Below are positions 1 through 6,147 of a stretch of DNA of 9,211 bases, piece by piece. The stretch is from an uncultured Clostridia bacterium. Its GTDB lineage: Bacteria; Bacillota; Clostridia; Christensenellales; Borkfalkiaceae. Position numbers and translations under genes: made by a program. How positions within the stretch are numbered: the stretch's first letter is position 1; the number at the start of each line of letters is the position of its first letter. The notes beneath the pieces were generated by a model. That model was not told the DNA's origin. It saw only the letters and a list, made by a program, of their open reading frames with translations, and searched no databases. Location of the stretch: assembly GCA_947177825.1 (NCBI GenBank), contig CAMWWA010000039.1, positions 1-9,211 on the forward strand, given 5' to 3'.

Positions 1-123
1 TGCCGCTTTAGCCGTTGCAGGCTTTGCCGCGGGCTTTGCGGAAGCGGTCTTTGCCGCAGCCGCAGGCTTGGTTGTCGTCGTGGTTTTCGAAGTCGTTTTC
101 GGCTTGGAATCTTTTTCTGCCAT
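1..123 (-). CDS. Lys/Ala/Thr/Pro-rich protein, N-terminal fragment (runs off left edge)
   Basis: An ATG at 123-121 on the minus strand opens a frame with no stop through base 1, giving 41 codons. The start is supported by the purine-rich ribosome site AGAGGAG at 138-132 and by a near-consensus promoter upstream. The visible peptide begins MAEKDSKPKTTSKTTTTKP and continues as repeats of Ala, Lys, Pro and Thr, with no hydrophobic segment and so no signal peptide. Tails of this composition are disordered and basic; they occur as extensions on histone-like DNA-binding proteins and on some ribosomal or RNA-binding proteins. The folded part lies outside the window, so no function can be assigned. 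It is divergent from the flavin-reductase-like gene at 281. Confidence 0.7.
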   Translation of the reverse strand, partial: MAEKDSKPKTTSKTTTTTKPAAAAKTASAKPAAKPATAKAA

Positions 124-153
124 TGAAAAATCTCCTCTGTTTATTTCAAAAAA

Positions 154-183
154 ATTATACAATATTCCGCCGTGTAAAGTCAA
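154..183 (-). promoter_or_regulatory. Sigma-A promoter for the leftward basic-tail gene
   Basis: On the minus strand, TTGACT (183-178) and a perfect TATAAT (159-154) are separated by 18 bp. Transcription would begin near 147, giving a leader of about 24 nt that contains the AGAGGAG ribosome site before the ATG at 123. Confidence 0.75.
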
Positions 184-200
184 TTTTTTTAAGGGTGGGA

Positions 201-217
201 GCCCCCTCAAAAGGGGC
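201..217. repeat. GC-rich hairpin between two divergent promoters
   Basis: GCCCC (201-205) pairs with GGGGC (213-217) around a 7-nt loop. It lies between the -35 boxes of the leftward (183) and rightward (234) promoters, upstream of both transcription starts. It is therefore unlikely to be a terminator of either gene; an operator, a spacer or a chance hairpin are the alternatives. No function is claimed. Confidence 0.4.
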
Positions 218-233
218 GGTTTTGCGCTTACCG

Positions 234-262
234 TTGACATACGGGCGCGTGCGCACTATAAT
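234..262 (+). promoter_or_regulatory. Perfect-consensus sigma-A promoter of the flavin-reductase-like gene
   Basis: TTGACA (234-239) and TATAAT (257-262) are separated by exactly 17 bp, an ideal housekeeping promoter. The spacer ends in the 8-bp perfect palindrome GTGCGCAC (249-256), directly against the -10 box. The expected start at about 268-270 falls inside the Shine-Dalgarno sequence (AGAGGAGG, 266-273), so the 5' leader would be only about 12 nt. Confidence 0.85.
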
Positions 263-280
263 ATAAGAGGAGGAATTTTT

Positions 281-1192
281 ATGGAAGATTTCAAGGACTT
301 ACGTATAGTTGACAATTTTTACCAGACGTCGGCGTTTTTCCCCATGCCCACGATATTGGTGGGCACCGTGTCGGAAAACGGTCAGACCAACCTCGGCGCG
401 TATTCGCTTTGCTTTCCCTACTATATAGCAGGCAAGGATTACTACGCAATGATTCTAGAGTGCCGCAACAGCTCCAATACGGCGCAGAATTTATTGCGCA
501 CAAAAAAAGTGTCGCTTAACTTTATAACCGACGAAAGGAAGTATTTCAAGGAAGCGGTTCGGCTCGGTTTCCCAGGGGATACTACCGAAGAAAAGATGAA
601 GAACTGTATTTTCAATTTGAAAGACAGCACTCTGGGCGCGGACAGACCGAAAATTTTGAAGGAGGCGTTTCAGGTGTTCGAGTGCACGTGGGACGATTCG
701 CTGGAGGAAGCGTTTAAAGACAAGGCGGGCAACCTGGAAGGGTACGAGCCGCCTTACAGAAATTTCAACGGAATAACCAGCAAGTTCGGCGCGCATTTTA
801 TTCTTAGAATAGACAAGATTTTAATGAAGCCCAAGTATTACGATACCATAATAAACGGCGTAAGCGCAAAGGGCTTTCCGCGCGTGCCCGTAGATTACGG
901 TTACCGCGACAGCACCAATTTCTGGTATTCCAAATTCGTCAAGCCCGTGCCCGAAAAAATTCAGGCGAAGGAGGGCGACGTCAAGTCGGTAATATACGCC
1001 GCGTCGCGCATAGACCCAGAGGTTAAGTTTACCGAAGGCGCGTGCGCAAAGCTGACCAAGATACCGCGCATATTCTTAAAAGCCGCGCTCACACAAATGG
1101 TGCAGATTGCAAAGGAAGAGGGGATATCTTTAATAGACGAAGCGGCGCTTGAAATCATAAACGATAAGCGCCGCAAGGAAAAGAAAAAATAA
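281..1192 (+). CDS. Flavin reductase-like split-barrel protein with PCP_red-like C-terminus
   Basis: The product is 303 aa. The ATG at 281 is chosen over upstream in-frame codons because AGAGGAGG (266-273) sits 7 nt before it and the promoter lies just upstream; a longer frame from 68 would run through that promoter. Residues about 18-215 resemble the flavin reductase-like FMN-binding split barrel: a Pro-rich entry (FFPMPTILVGTV), then a TNLGAYS segment where the family has an N-[LI]-[AG]-xxS flavin-contact region. Enzymes of this fold use bound FMN in NAD(P)H-dependent reduction; the substrate cannot be told. Residues about 248-297 (FTEGACAKLTKIPRIFLKAA followed by a conserved-looking Ile/Glu helix) match the pattern of the PCP_red domain (A-x-x-x-L-x-x-[IV]-P-x-[FV] helix, then an A-x-x-x-G-[IV] segment) found at the end of light-independent protochlorophyllide reductase B and on its own in many anaerobes. 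No signal peptide or membrane segment is seen, so it is probably cytoplasmic. It converges on the next gene, with stops 11 bp apart and no clear terminator. Confidence 0.85.
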   Translation: MEDFKDLRIVDNFYQTSAFFPMPTILVGTVSENGQTNLGAYSLCFPYYIAGKDYYAMILECRNSSNTAQNLLRTKKVSLNFITDERKYFKEAVRLGFPGDTTEEKMKNCIFNLKDSTLGADRPKILKEAFQVFECTWDDSLEEAFKDKAGNLEGYEPPYRNFNGITSKFGAHFILRIDKILMKPKYYDTIINGVSAKGFPRVPVDYGYRDSTNFWYSKFVKPVPEKIQAKEGDVKSVIYAASRIDPEVKFTEGACAKLTKIPRIFLKAALTQMVQIAKEEGISLIDEAALEIINDKRRKEKKK

Positions 1193-1203
1193 TTTATAAA
1201 GTT

Positions 1204-1971
1204 TTATTCCGCCTGACCGTCGTCCGTTTCGTCCGTTGCCGAAATTTCGGCTGCCGGAGCTGCGGGGGACGGTTCGGGCATTTTCAGCCATTTTATATTT
1301 TTAAGGTCGACTTTCAGTTTGCCGTTTACCTTTTCGGTTCTGTTGTACAGCCACAAAAGATAGCCGAGCCCCGTAAACACGGCAAGCAGCGCAACCACCC
1401 AAATCATGACTCCGCCGTAACCGATTTTGTTTACGTCAAGGAAGAAGTAGGGGTATTCGAAATCCTTGATTGCCGCGCCCAGAATAAATACGTAGGCGAC
1501 GTAGACGAGGGGAATTATAACGCTGAAAAGCGGCGCGTAAACCGAAATGCACTTCTTTTCTTCGAACAGGAAGTAATCGAGTATGAACATCAGCGGCGCG
1601 AATATGTGCAGGCAATGGCTGGCAATCTTGCGCCAGTAGTCCAGATGGAAGGGGTTGCCGAGCAGGGTGTTGTAAACCAAAAAGGTCACAAGAATCATAA
1701 CCGTCGTCATGAATTTGAAGGTGCGTATCTTGCGGTTATAGCCTTCTTTTTCGCCTGCCATAACGCGCTTTACGTTATCGGCAAGCACTATCACCGACAC
1801 CGCGAACACGAAGTAGTTGCTTATGTTGGTGTAGTACTTTAAAAATTCCCAGGTCATATCACCGGGCTTTCCCACGTAGAAAAAGCCGAAGGTAAGCACC
1901 ACGCCCAATGCGGAAACGCAGCACATAATTATTCTGTAAATCATCTGCACTATCAGATTGTTTTTGTACAT
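1204..1971 (-). CDS. Pr6Pr / FAR-17a/AIG1-like six-helix membrane protein
   Basis: The product is 255 aa. Start ATG at 1971 has GAGGGG (1985-1980) 8 nt upstream. Six hydrophobic helices are visible at about residues 7-31, 44-64, 88-106, 118-135, 145-167 and 186-208, followed by a basic stretch and an acidic Ala/Pro-rich tail (231-255). Family signatures are YYTNISNYFVF (46-56), the HCLHIFAPLMFILDY segment (119-133) and YPYFFLDV (173-180), which match the Pr6Pr group of bacterial membrane proteins. That group is distantly related to the animal AIG1/ADTRP proteins, which hydrolyse fatty acid esters of hydroxy fatty acids using an intramembrane Thr and His. Thr48 and His119 or His122 sit at comparable places here, but I could not align them, and a hydrolase role is only an inference. 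The gene is monocistronic, with its own promoter at 2013-2041. Confidence 0.85.
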   Translation of the reverse strand: MYKNNLIVQMIYRIIMCCVSALGVVLTFGFFYVGKPGDMTWEFLKYYTNISNYFVFAVSVIVLADNVKRVMAGEKEGYNRKIRTFKFMTTVMILVTFLVYNTLLGNPFHLDYWRKIASHCLHIFAPLMFILDYFLFEEKKCISVYAPLFSVIIPLVYVAYVFILGAAIKDFEYPYFFLDVNKIGYGGVMIWVVALLAVFTGLGYLLWLYNRTEKVNGKLKVDLKNIKWLKMPEPSPAAPAAEISATDETDDGQAE

Positions 1972-2012
1972 AAATCAAACCCCTCGTATTTACAATAATT
2001 TAACAATTCCGA

Positions 2013-2041
2013 ATTTTATCACAAACTCATCACATAAGCAA
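2013..2041 (-). promoter_or_regulatory. Promoter of the Pr6Pr-like membrane protein gene
   Basis: On the minus strand, TTGCTT (2041-2036) and TAAAAT (2018-2013) are 17 bp apart, with a start expected near 2006 and a leader of about 35 nt to the ATG at 1971. Each box is close to consensus but imperfect. Confidence 0.55.
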
Positions 2042-2094
2042 CTGTTTTCGCGGAAATCCTCCCTATAATTACACGTGAAAGTATGAATTGCATC

Positions 2095-2123
2095 TTGAAA
2101 TGGCAATAAACGCGTGATATAAT
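2095..2123 (+). promoter_or_regulatory. Extended -10 promoter for the uL15-like protein / hpt pair
   Basis: TTGAAA (2095-2100) and TATAAT (2118-2123) are 17 bp apart, and TGA at 2115-2117 supplies an extended -10. The start would fall near 2130. A second TATAAT at 2064-2069 lacks a convincing -35 box at the right distance. Confidence 0.75.
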
Positions 2124-2157
2124 ATAAGCGAAATTAAGTTAAGGCGGAAGGGTTAAA

Positions 2158-3279
2158 ATGAAAGAATACGTTATCATTATTTCGGCAATTCTCGTCGCGC
2201 TGGCGGTGATTGTCGGACTTATTATTTTCCTGGCGGCGCGCATCAGAAAGAGCGAGTCCGCCGACGGGCAGACGGCTGAAAACGGGGACGCGGAGCAAAA
2301 TCAGGCGCCCGTTGTAAATGAAAAAAAGGCGGAGGAGCCTGCGGCGGTTATCACCGTTGAAGAGGCGGACGACGCCGACGACGAAAGCGAAGACGAGAGG
2401 GAAATCAGAATGATAGAAGTGGACGGCAAAACGCGCTATATCGTAATCAAGTACAGCAAGAGCTTCGAAGCAAAGCTTATCCAGAGCGGAGGCGAAGCCA
2501 AGCGTTACTATTCCGAACTGAAAAACTGTCTGTTGTCCTATAAGGGCGTAAAGAACCGCATTAGCTGGAAGTGGGAAACCTTCCGCTCGGGCAGAAAGAC
2601 GCTTGCCAAGCTCAGGCTGCGCGGCAAGACCTTGTCGCTTGCCCTCGCGCTGGACCCCGCGGCTTACGACGGCACGAAGTACCACGTGGACAGCCTTGCG
2701 CACACCAAGTCATACGCCGAAACGCCCTGCCTGTACCGCATTAAAAACGACAGGCGTTTAAAGTACGCAAAGGAGCTTATAGACAACCTGATGCGCGAAA
2801 ATTCGCTTTCCGCGGGGCTGATTGCGGAAAATACCGATTACGCGGCGCAATATCCTTACGAGACGACCGAGGCGCTTATAGAGCGCAAGCTTATAAAAGT
2901 GCTGACCGACGAGGAGGCGCAGAGCGGAACCATGTTCAAGCCTGCCGACGTACGCAAGAGCGTAACCGTGCAGGAGGCGGACAGCCTCATAAAGGACGAG
3001 GTTGCCGAACAGCTGGTTGTAAAGTCGGGCGGCGTTTCGGACAGAACAAAGACGGGTATTATCAACATTGACACGCTTTCGCAAAATTTCGGGGACGGCG
3101 AAACGGTAACGCTTGCCGAAATCAAAAAGCGCGTGAAAGGCTTCGGCGGCAAGGTCACCTATTTAAAGGTGCTTGCGCGCGGTACTCTGGATAAAAAGCT
3201 GACCGTGGAGGCGGACAGCTTCTCGCTGCAGGCGGTCAAAATGATTGTCCTGACGGGCGGCAAGGCGGTCAAAAAATAA
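2158..3279 (+). CDS. Membrane-anchored protein with ribosomal protein uL15-like C-terminal domain
   Basis: The product is 373 aa. ATG 2158 follows GGAAGG (2146-2151) by 6 nt. Residues 4-27 form one hydrophobic helix with basic residues after it (ARIRKS), which predicts an N-out, C-in anchor. Residues 31-82 are an acidic, low-complexity linker. Residues 83-215 form a compact basic domain with landmarks FEAKLIQS, LRLRGKTLSLALALDP (152-167) and CLYRIKNDRRLKYAKELI (191-208). I recognise this as a recurring but unnamed Clostridia domain. Residues about 301-370 (INIDTLSQNF, GGKVTYLKVLARGTLDKKLT, then EADSFSLQAVKMI and a closing TGG) follow the C-terminal half of ribosomal protein uL15, whose pattern is VKVLGxGELxKxLTVxAxxFSxxAxxxIxxxGG. 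The true uL15 gene should sit in the spc ribosomal operon, so this is a paralogue with a different job. Binding to RNA, ribosomes or the translocon from the membrane is an inference. hpt follows 22 bp later, probably in the same transcript. Confidence 0.85.
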   Translation: MKEYVIIISAILVALAVIVGLIIFLAARIRKSESADGQTAENGDAEQNQAPVVNEKKAEEPAAVITVEEADDADDESEDEREIRMIEVDGKTRYIVIKYSKSFEAKLIQSGGEAKRYYSELKNCLLSYKGVKNRISWKWETFRSGRKTLAKLRLRGKTLSLALALDPAAYDGTKYHVDSLAHTKSYAETPCLYRIKNDRRLKYAKELIDNLMRENSLSAGLIAENTDYAAQYPYETTEALIERKLIKVLTDEEAQSGTMFKPADVRKSVTVQEADSLIKDEVAEQLVVKSGGVSDRTKTGIINIDTLSQNFGDGETVTLAEIKKRVKGFGGKVTYLKVLARGTLDKKLTVEADSFSLQAVKMIVLTGGKAVKK

Positions 3280-3301
3280 TCCGCGGATAAGTGGAGGGGC
3301 T

Positions 3302-3847
3302 ATGAACGGGGATTTGGAAAGCCTGGTATTAAGCGAAAAGCAAATTGCCGAAAAGGTCAAAGAAGCGGCGGCTTGGCTTGACGAAAAATTTAAGGACGCA
3401 AAAACGCCGCCCCTTGCGGTAAGCGTTTTAAAGGGCAGCGTGTTTTTCTTCTGCGATTTGGTGCGCGCAATGAATACGCCCGTCGAGCTCGATTTTATGA
3501 CCGTTTCTTCATACGGCAACTCTGCGGAAAGCTCGGGGATACCCAAGATAATTATGGACCTTTCGGTTTCCGTGCAGGGCAGGGACGTCATTTTGGTGGA
3601 GGATATCGTAGACTCGGGGCACACGCTCGTCAGAATGAGAGAGCTCATTTCGGGGCGCGGCGCAAAGTCGTTCACGGTGGTTACGCTGTTCGATAAGCCC
3701 TCGCGCAGAAAGGCGCCCGTCAAAGCCGATTATTCCTGCTTCGAGGTGGGCGACGATTTTATAGTGGGTTACGGTCTGGACTACGCACAGCAATACCGCA
3801 GCCTGCCGTACGTGGGCGTGTTAAAGCCCGGAATTTACGGAAAGTAA
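3302..3847 (+). CDS. hpt: Hypoxanthine phosphoribosyltransferase
   Basis: The 181-aa length is normal for bacterial Hpt. It transfers the phosphoribosyl group of PRPP to hypoxanthine or guanine to give IMP or GMP in purine salvage, in the cytoplasm. Visible motifs are the LKG loop (43-45) in VSVLKGSVFFFCDL, the flexible-loop Ser-Tyr segment SSYG (69-72), the PRPP-binding motif LVEDIVDSGHTL (98-109) with the two acidic residues E100 and D101, DKP (131-133), and the purine-contact end DDFIVGYGLDYAQQYRSLPY (151-170). All expected catalytic features are present. GGAGG (3293-3297) lies only 4 nt from the ATG, which is short but workable. The gene follows the uL15-like gene by 22 bp and probably shares its promoter at 2095-2123. 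Its last 27 bp overlap the end of the convergent membrane-protein gene. Confidence 0.97.
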   Translation: MNGDLESLVLSEKQIAEKVKEAAAWLDEKFKDAKTPPLAVSVLKGSVFFFCDLVRAMNTPVELDFMTVSSYGNSAESSGIPKIIMDLSVSVQGRDVILVEDIVDSGHTLVRMRELISGRGAKSFTVVTLFDKPSRRKAPVKADYSCFEVGDDFIVGYGLDYAQQYRSLPYVGVLKPGIYGK

Positions 3848-4264
3848 GCTTATCGTTATATGACATATGCCGAACAATACGGCGAAAACAATAAGCGGAA
3901 TGTAAGCCAGCATTACGCCGCTGAACAGGAAAATGCAGGTCGGAAGAATTGAAAGCGACAGCGCTTTCAATTTGTCTTTTTTGTTCCAACATACCGCCCA
4001 GAAAATCAGATAGGCAAGGCACAAAGCGCCGTTTACCGAAAGGTATACGGTAAGCGCGTGACCGAACCAGAAATTGAAATAGGCGTAGGGGATATTGAAA
4101 ATCATCAGCACGAAGCAGGCGTATCTGCCGATTTGCTCGGCTATATTCAGCCCCTTGTTTTTACAGGCGTTTTCAAAGCTTCCCCTGCGTTTAACGGCGT
4201 ATATTATATTTGGAATCATAATAACCGACATAATAGCGATTCCGTAATAATTGAACCAGTACAT
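3821..4264 (-). CDS. Conserved multi-helix membrane protein of unknown function
   Basis: The product is 147 aa. Start ATG at 4264 overlaps the upstream stop codon as TAATG, so translation is probably coupled to the PNPOx-like gene. No strong ribosome site of its own is visible. Four to five hydrophobic helices are seen at about residues 4-24, 43-66, 70-93, 101-118 and 119-142. Recurring-looking landmarks are MIPNIIYAVK (16-25), EQIGRYACFVLMIFNIP (43-59) and LSILPTCIFLFSG (104-116). I recognise this as a common Bacillota membrane protein but know no function for it. The C-terminal nine codons lie antisense within hpt. It could be a small transporter-like or sensory membrane protein; nothing in the sequence decides. 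Confidence 0.8.
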   Translation of the reverse strand: MYWFNYYGIAIMSVIMIPNIIYAVKRRGSFENACKNKGLNIAEQIGRYACFVLMIFNIPYAYFNFWFGHALTVYLSVNGALCLAYLIFWAVCWNKKDKLKALSLSILPTCIFLFSGVMLAYIPLIVFAVLFGICHITISLLSVNSGL

Positions 4265-4677
4265 TATAATTCTATCGTTTCCACTTTAAAGTCACAGTAA
4301 TATTCGGCGGTCCTGCACTTGAATTTCAGCACGCAATAGTCGGGGTCGGTCACGCCCTGTTTATAAAACAGCTTGTCGCCGAACCGCCATATTTCGTCCT
4401 TCGTTTTCTGGTCGGTGCAGACTTCCATTTCGCCCGTAATGGCAACGCCCTGATACTTGAATCTTCCGCGTTTGTAAAAGTACACGCACGCCTTTTCGTT
4501 TTGCGTGTATTGTTTAACCTTGTTGGAGGAGGTGTTGGTGGAAAAATAAATCTCGTTGTTTTCTATTTTCCGGGGCGCCAGCATTGCGCGCATAACGGGA
4601 TAGCCCTGTTCGTTGACTGAGGCAATAAACGCCGTCTTTTGCTCCGCAATAAATTCAAATATCTGTACTTTATCCAT
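4264..4677 (-). CDS. Pyridoxamine 5'-phosphate oxidase-like FMN-binding split-barrel protein
   Basis: The product is 137 aa. ATG 4677 has AAGGAA (4690-4685) 7 nt upstream. The pattern is typical of the short PNPOx-like / general stress protein 26 group: an N-terminal helix, FIASVNEQGYPVMRAMLAP (17-35), IYFSTNTSSNKVKQYTQNEKA (43-63) with the phosphate-contact Thr/Ser/Lys region, ACVYFYK (63-69), and a conserved VAITGEMEV strand (78-86). Family members bind FMN, F420 or haem; the short clostridial ones are usually flavoproteins with an unknown substrate and should not be taken as true pyridoxine enzymes. It is the first gene of a two-gene operon with the membrane protein that starts at 4264, and it has its own promoter at 4708-4736. 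Confidence 0.9.
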   Translation of the reverse strand: MDKVQIFEFIAEQKTAFIASVNEQGYPVMRAMLAPRKIENNEIYFSTNTSSNKVKQYTQNEKACVYFYKRGRFKYQGVAITGEMEVCTDQKTKDEIWRFGDKLFYKQGVTDPDYCVLKFKCRTAEYYCDFKVETIEL

Positions 4678-4707
4678 AGTCGTGTTCCTTTTGTTCGTGT
4701 TGCTTAC

Positions 4708-4736
4708 ATTATAGCAAAAAAGTAAAGTCTTTTCAA
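4708..4736 (-). promoter_or_regulatory. Extended -10 promoter of the PNPOx-like operon
   Basis: On the minus strand, TTGAAA (4736-4731) and TATAAT (4713-4708) are 17 bp apart, with TGC directly before the -10 box. The start is expected near 4701. Its -35 box lies 4 bp from the -35 box of the rightward promoter at 4741. Confidence 0.8.
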
Positions 4737-4740
4737 GTGA

Positions 4741-4769
4741 TTGATTTCTATTTAAAAAAGTGATATTAT
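4741..4769 (+). promoter_or_regulatory. Extended -10 promoter of the small lipoprotein gene
   Basis: TTGATT (4741-4746) and TATTAT (4764-4769) are 17 bp apart, with TGA at 4761-4763 as an extended -10. The start would be near 4776, about 23 nt before the ATG at 4799. Confidence 0.65.
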
Positions 4770-4798
4770 TTTTTTAATAAATACGAGGGATATTTAAT

Positions 4799-5179
4799 AT
4801 GAAAAAGTTTAAGTGGCTTGGCGTAGTTTGTTTTGCGGTTGTTTTAACGCTTTGCGCATTGGTCGGATGCGCCAAAGATAAAACGGTTACCGTCGGAAAA
4901 TATTATGCCGAAGGAAGTACGGAAAGTTATATTGAAATTCTCGAAGATAACAAGGCGGTGTTTGTAAAGGTGGATTTATCCGGCGCCCAGGAAGTGCACG
5001 ACGTTAACGGCGAAAACATTGATGTGATTGAACTGATGAGCAGCCCCGTGCCTTATGACGTCGGAACGGGCGACCACATTATGTTTGTTTATCACGAGGG
5101 CTACGCTTTATGGGCAATCTATGATTATAATAATCATACGATAACTTTCGGCGGAGATATTTATACTTATCAGAAATAA
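4799..5179 (+). CDS. Small predicted lipoprotein of unknown function
   Basis: The product is 126 aa. ATG 4799 has GAGGGA (4785-4790) 8 nt upstream. A lipoprotein signal peptide is clear: MKK FKW basic start, a hydrophobic core at 7-20, and the lipobox LVGC with Cys24 as the lipidated residue. The mature part is about 100 aa, short and rich in Thr, Val, Tyr and Asp, with alternating patterns that suggest beta-strands; no known domain is recognised. It would be tethered to the outer face of the cytoplasmic membrane. Codons favour A/T endings more than in the genes at either end of the window. The gene is monocistronic and ends in a strong terminator. Confidence 0.85.
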   Translation: MKKFKWLGVVCFAVVLTLCALVGCAKDKTVTVGKYYAEGSTESYIEILEDNKAVFVKVDLSGAQEVHDVNGENIDVIELMSSPVPYDVGTGDHIMFVYHEGYALWAIYDYNNHTITFGGDIYTYQK

Positions 5180-5183
5180 ATAT

Positions 5184-5215
5184 AAAGGGTCGAACTTCGG
5201 TTCGCCCCTTTTTTT
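5184..5215 (+). terminator. Intrinsic terminator with UUCG tetraloop
   Basis: AAAGGG (5184-5189) and CGAAC (5191-5195) pair with GTTCG (5200-5204) and CCCTTT (5206-5211), with one T-C mismatch, around a TTCG loop closed by C-G. A T run continues to 5215. It lies 4 nt after the lipoprotein stop. Read on the minus strand, the stem is followed by a weaker T-rich stretch, so it may also stop transcription of the convergent lipoprotein gene. Confidence 0.92.
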
Positions 5216-5262
5216 GTGTGTCAAGAGAAATCTAAATTGAACACCTAATTTGATTTGTTGTT

Positions 5263-6147
5263 TTATATTACGAAATATAAGTATAAGAAATTATTTCCGA
5301 TTATATCGCTGAAATATTTACCGTACTCGGCAGTATCGTATCCGGAATCTGAATTAGTATACCAATCGTTGACGTATTCAACAAAATATCTTCCGCTTTC
5401 TGTTTTGCCTATGTCCATTCTTACTACGCCGTCCGATTGAATTTTTTCTACCGTAATAGCCGTATCGTAGCCTTCAAATACTTGATACGTTCCTTTATTA
5501 TCAAAAGCGGAGTAGCTGTAGGGGTTATAAATACTGCCGAAATTCTTAACGTTTAAATTTGTCTGCCAACCGTCTTCCTTATCAAAATTTTCGCCGCTGT
5601 ATAAAAGATAATATATGTTATCGGAAATTATAACGTTGCCTTCTGCGTCAAAATATCTTTGTGCTTCGTAATAATCCAAGTTAGTTAAATTGCTTACTGT
5701 ATCAATAATAATCCCTACTGTAGAGTAACCTTCGTAAACGCCTGTGATAGTACAGTTATCGTTTACGGTAAAGCTATCAACTACTGCGCAATATTGCTTA
5801 TTAAACTCAACGAACGTCCCGTCAATATCGTATCCTTTTAAAAACTTTTGCGTAATCGTTTTGCCCCAAATAGTTTGACACCACTTGTAAGAAGAAATTT
5901 CTACCGTTGAATCTTTTGATACGCAAAAATAATTATAGTGGTCGTCTTTTTCAATTCCCTTTATTTTAGTTTCAATAAATTTGCACACCGTATCATCTTC
6001 GGTTGCTTTAAGTGTGATATCTATATCCGTCGTAACTAAATAGCAATCGTCGGGTATGGCAAAAGCTTTATTGCTATTGCAAGCGGAAAGCGCCGCCGTA
6101 CCGACCAATATAAAACCACTTAAAGCAAACGCAACAAATTTTTTCAT
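5263..6147 (-). CDS. Predicted lipoprotein of unknown function
   Basis: The product is 294 aa from the ATG at 6147. This start is preferred over an in-frame TTG at 6165 because AGGT (6157-6154) lies 6 nt upstream and the peptide then begins MKKFVAF, a standard signal sequence. The hydrophobic core spans residues 4-20 and the lipobox LSAC places the lipidated Cys at 23. The mature part is rich in Tyr, Asp, Asn and Thr, with many short alternating strands and no recognised domain; it looks like an extracellular beta-rich protein. There are four Cys residues in the mature part (around 49, 65, 90 and 107 in approximate order), which is unusual for a surface protein of a Gram-positive anaerobe and might allow disulfides. 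The gene is AT-rich compared with the flanking operons and has its own promoter. Confidence 0.8.
   Translation of the reverse strand: MKKFVAFALSGFILVGTAALSACNSNKAFAIPDDCYLVTTDIDITLKATEDDTVCKFIETKIKGIEKDDHYNYFCVSKDSTVEISSYKWCQTIWGKTITQKFLKGYDIDGTFVEFNKQYCAVVDSFTVNDNCTITGVYEGYSTVGIIIDTVSNLTNLDYYEAQRYFDAEGNVIISDNIYYLLYSGENFDKEDGWQTNLNVKNFGSIYNPYSYSAFDNKGTYQVFEGYDTAITVEKIQSDGVVRMDIGKTESGRYFVEYVNDWYTNSDSGYDTAEYGKYFSDIIGNNFLYLYFVI

Noticed and set aside
201..217. GC hairpin considered as an intrinsic terminator
   Set aside because: Both neighbouring genes point away from it and only short T runs follow, so no transcript would end there.
68..280. Upstream extension of the flavin-reductase-like gene to a start at 68
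   Set aside because: It would translate through both promoters and the antisense of the left-edge gene; a strong ribosome site precedes 281.
1606..1842. 78-codon plus-strand frame
   Set aside because: It is a shadow of the Pr6Pr-like membrane protein with no supporting signals.
2134..2703. 189-codon minus-strand frame
   Set aside because: It is antisense to the uL15-like protein gene with no promoter or ribosome site.
4264..4677. Assignment as true pyridoxamine-phosphate oxidase (pdxH)
   Set aside because: At 137 aa it is much shorter than PdxH and belongs to the broader split-barrel group of unknown substrate.
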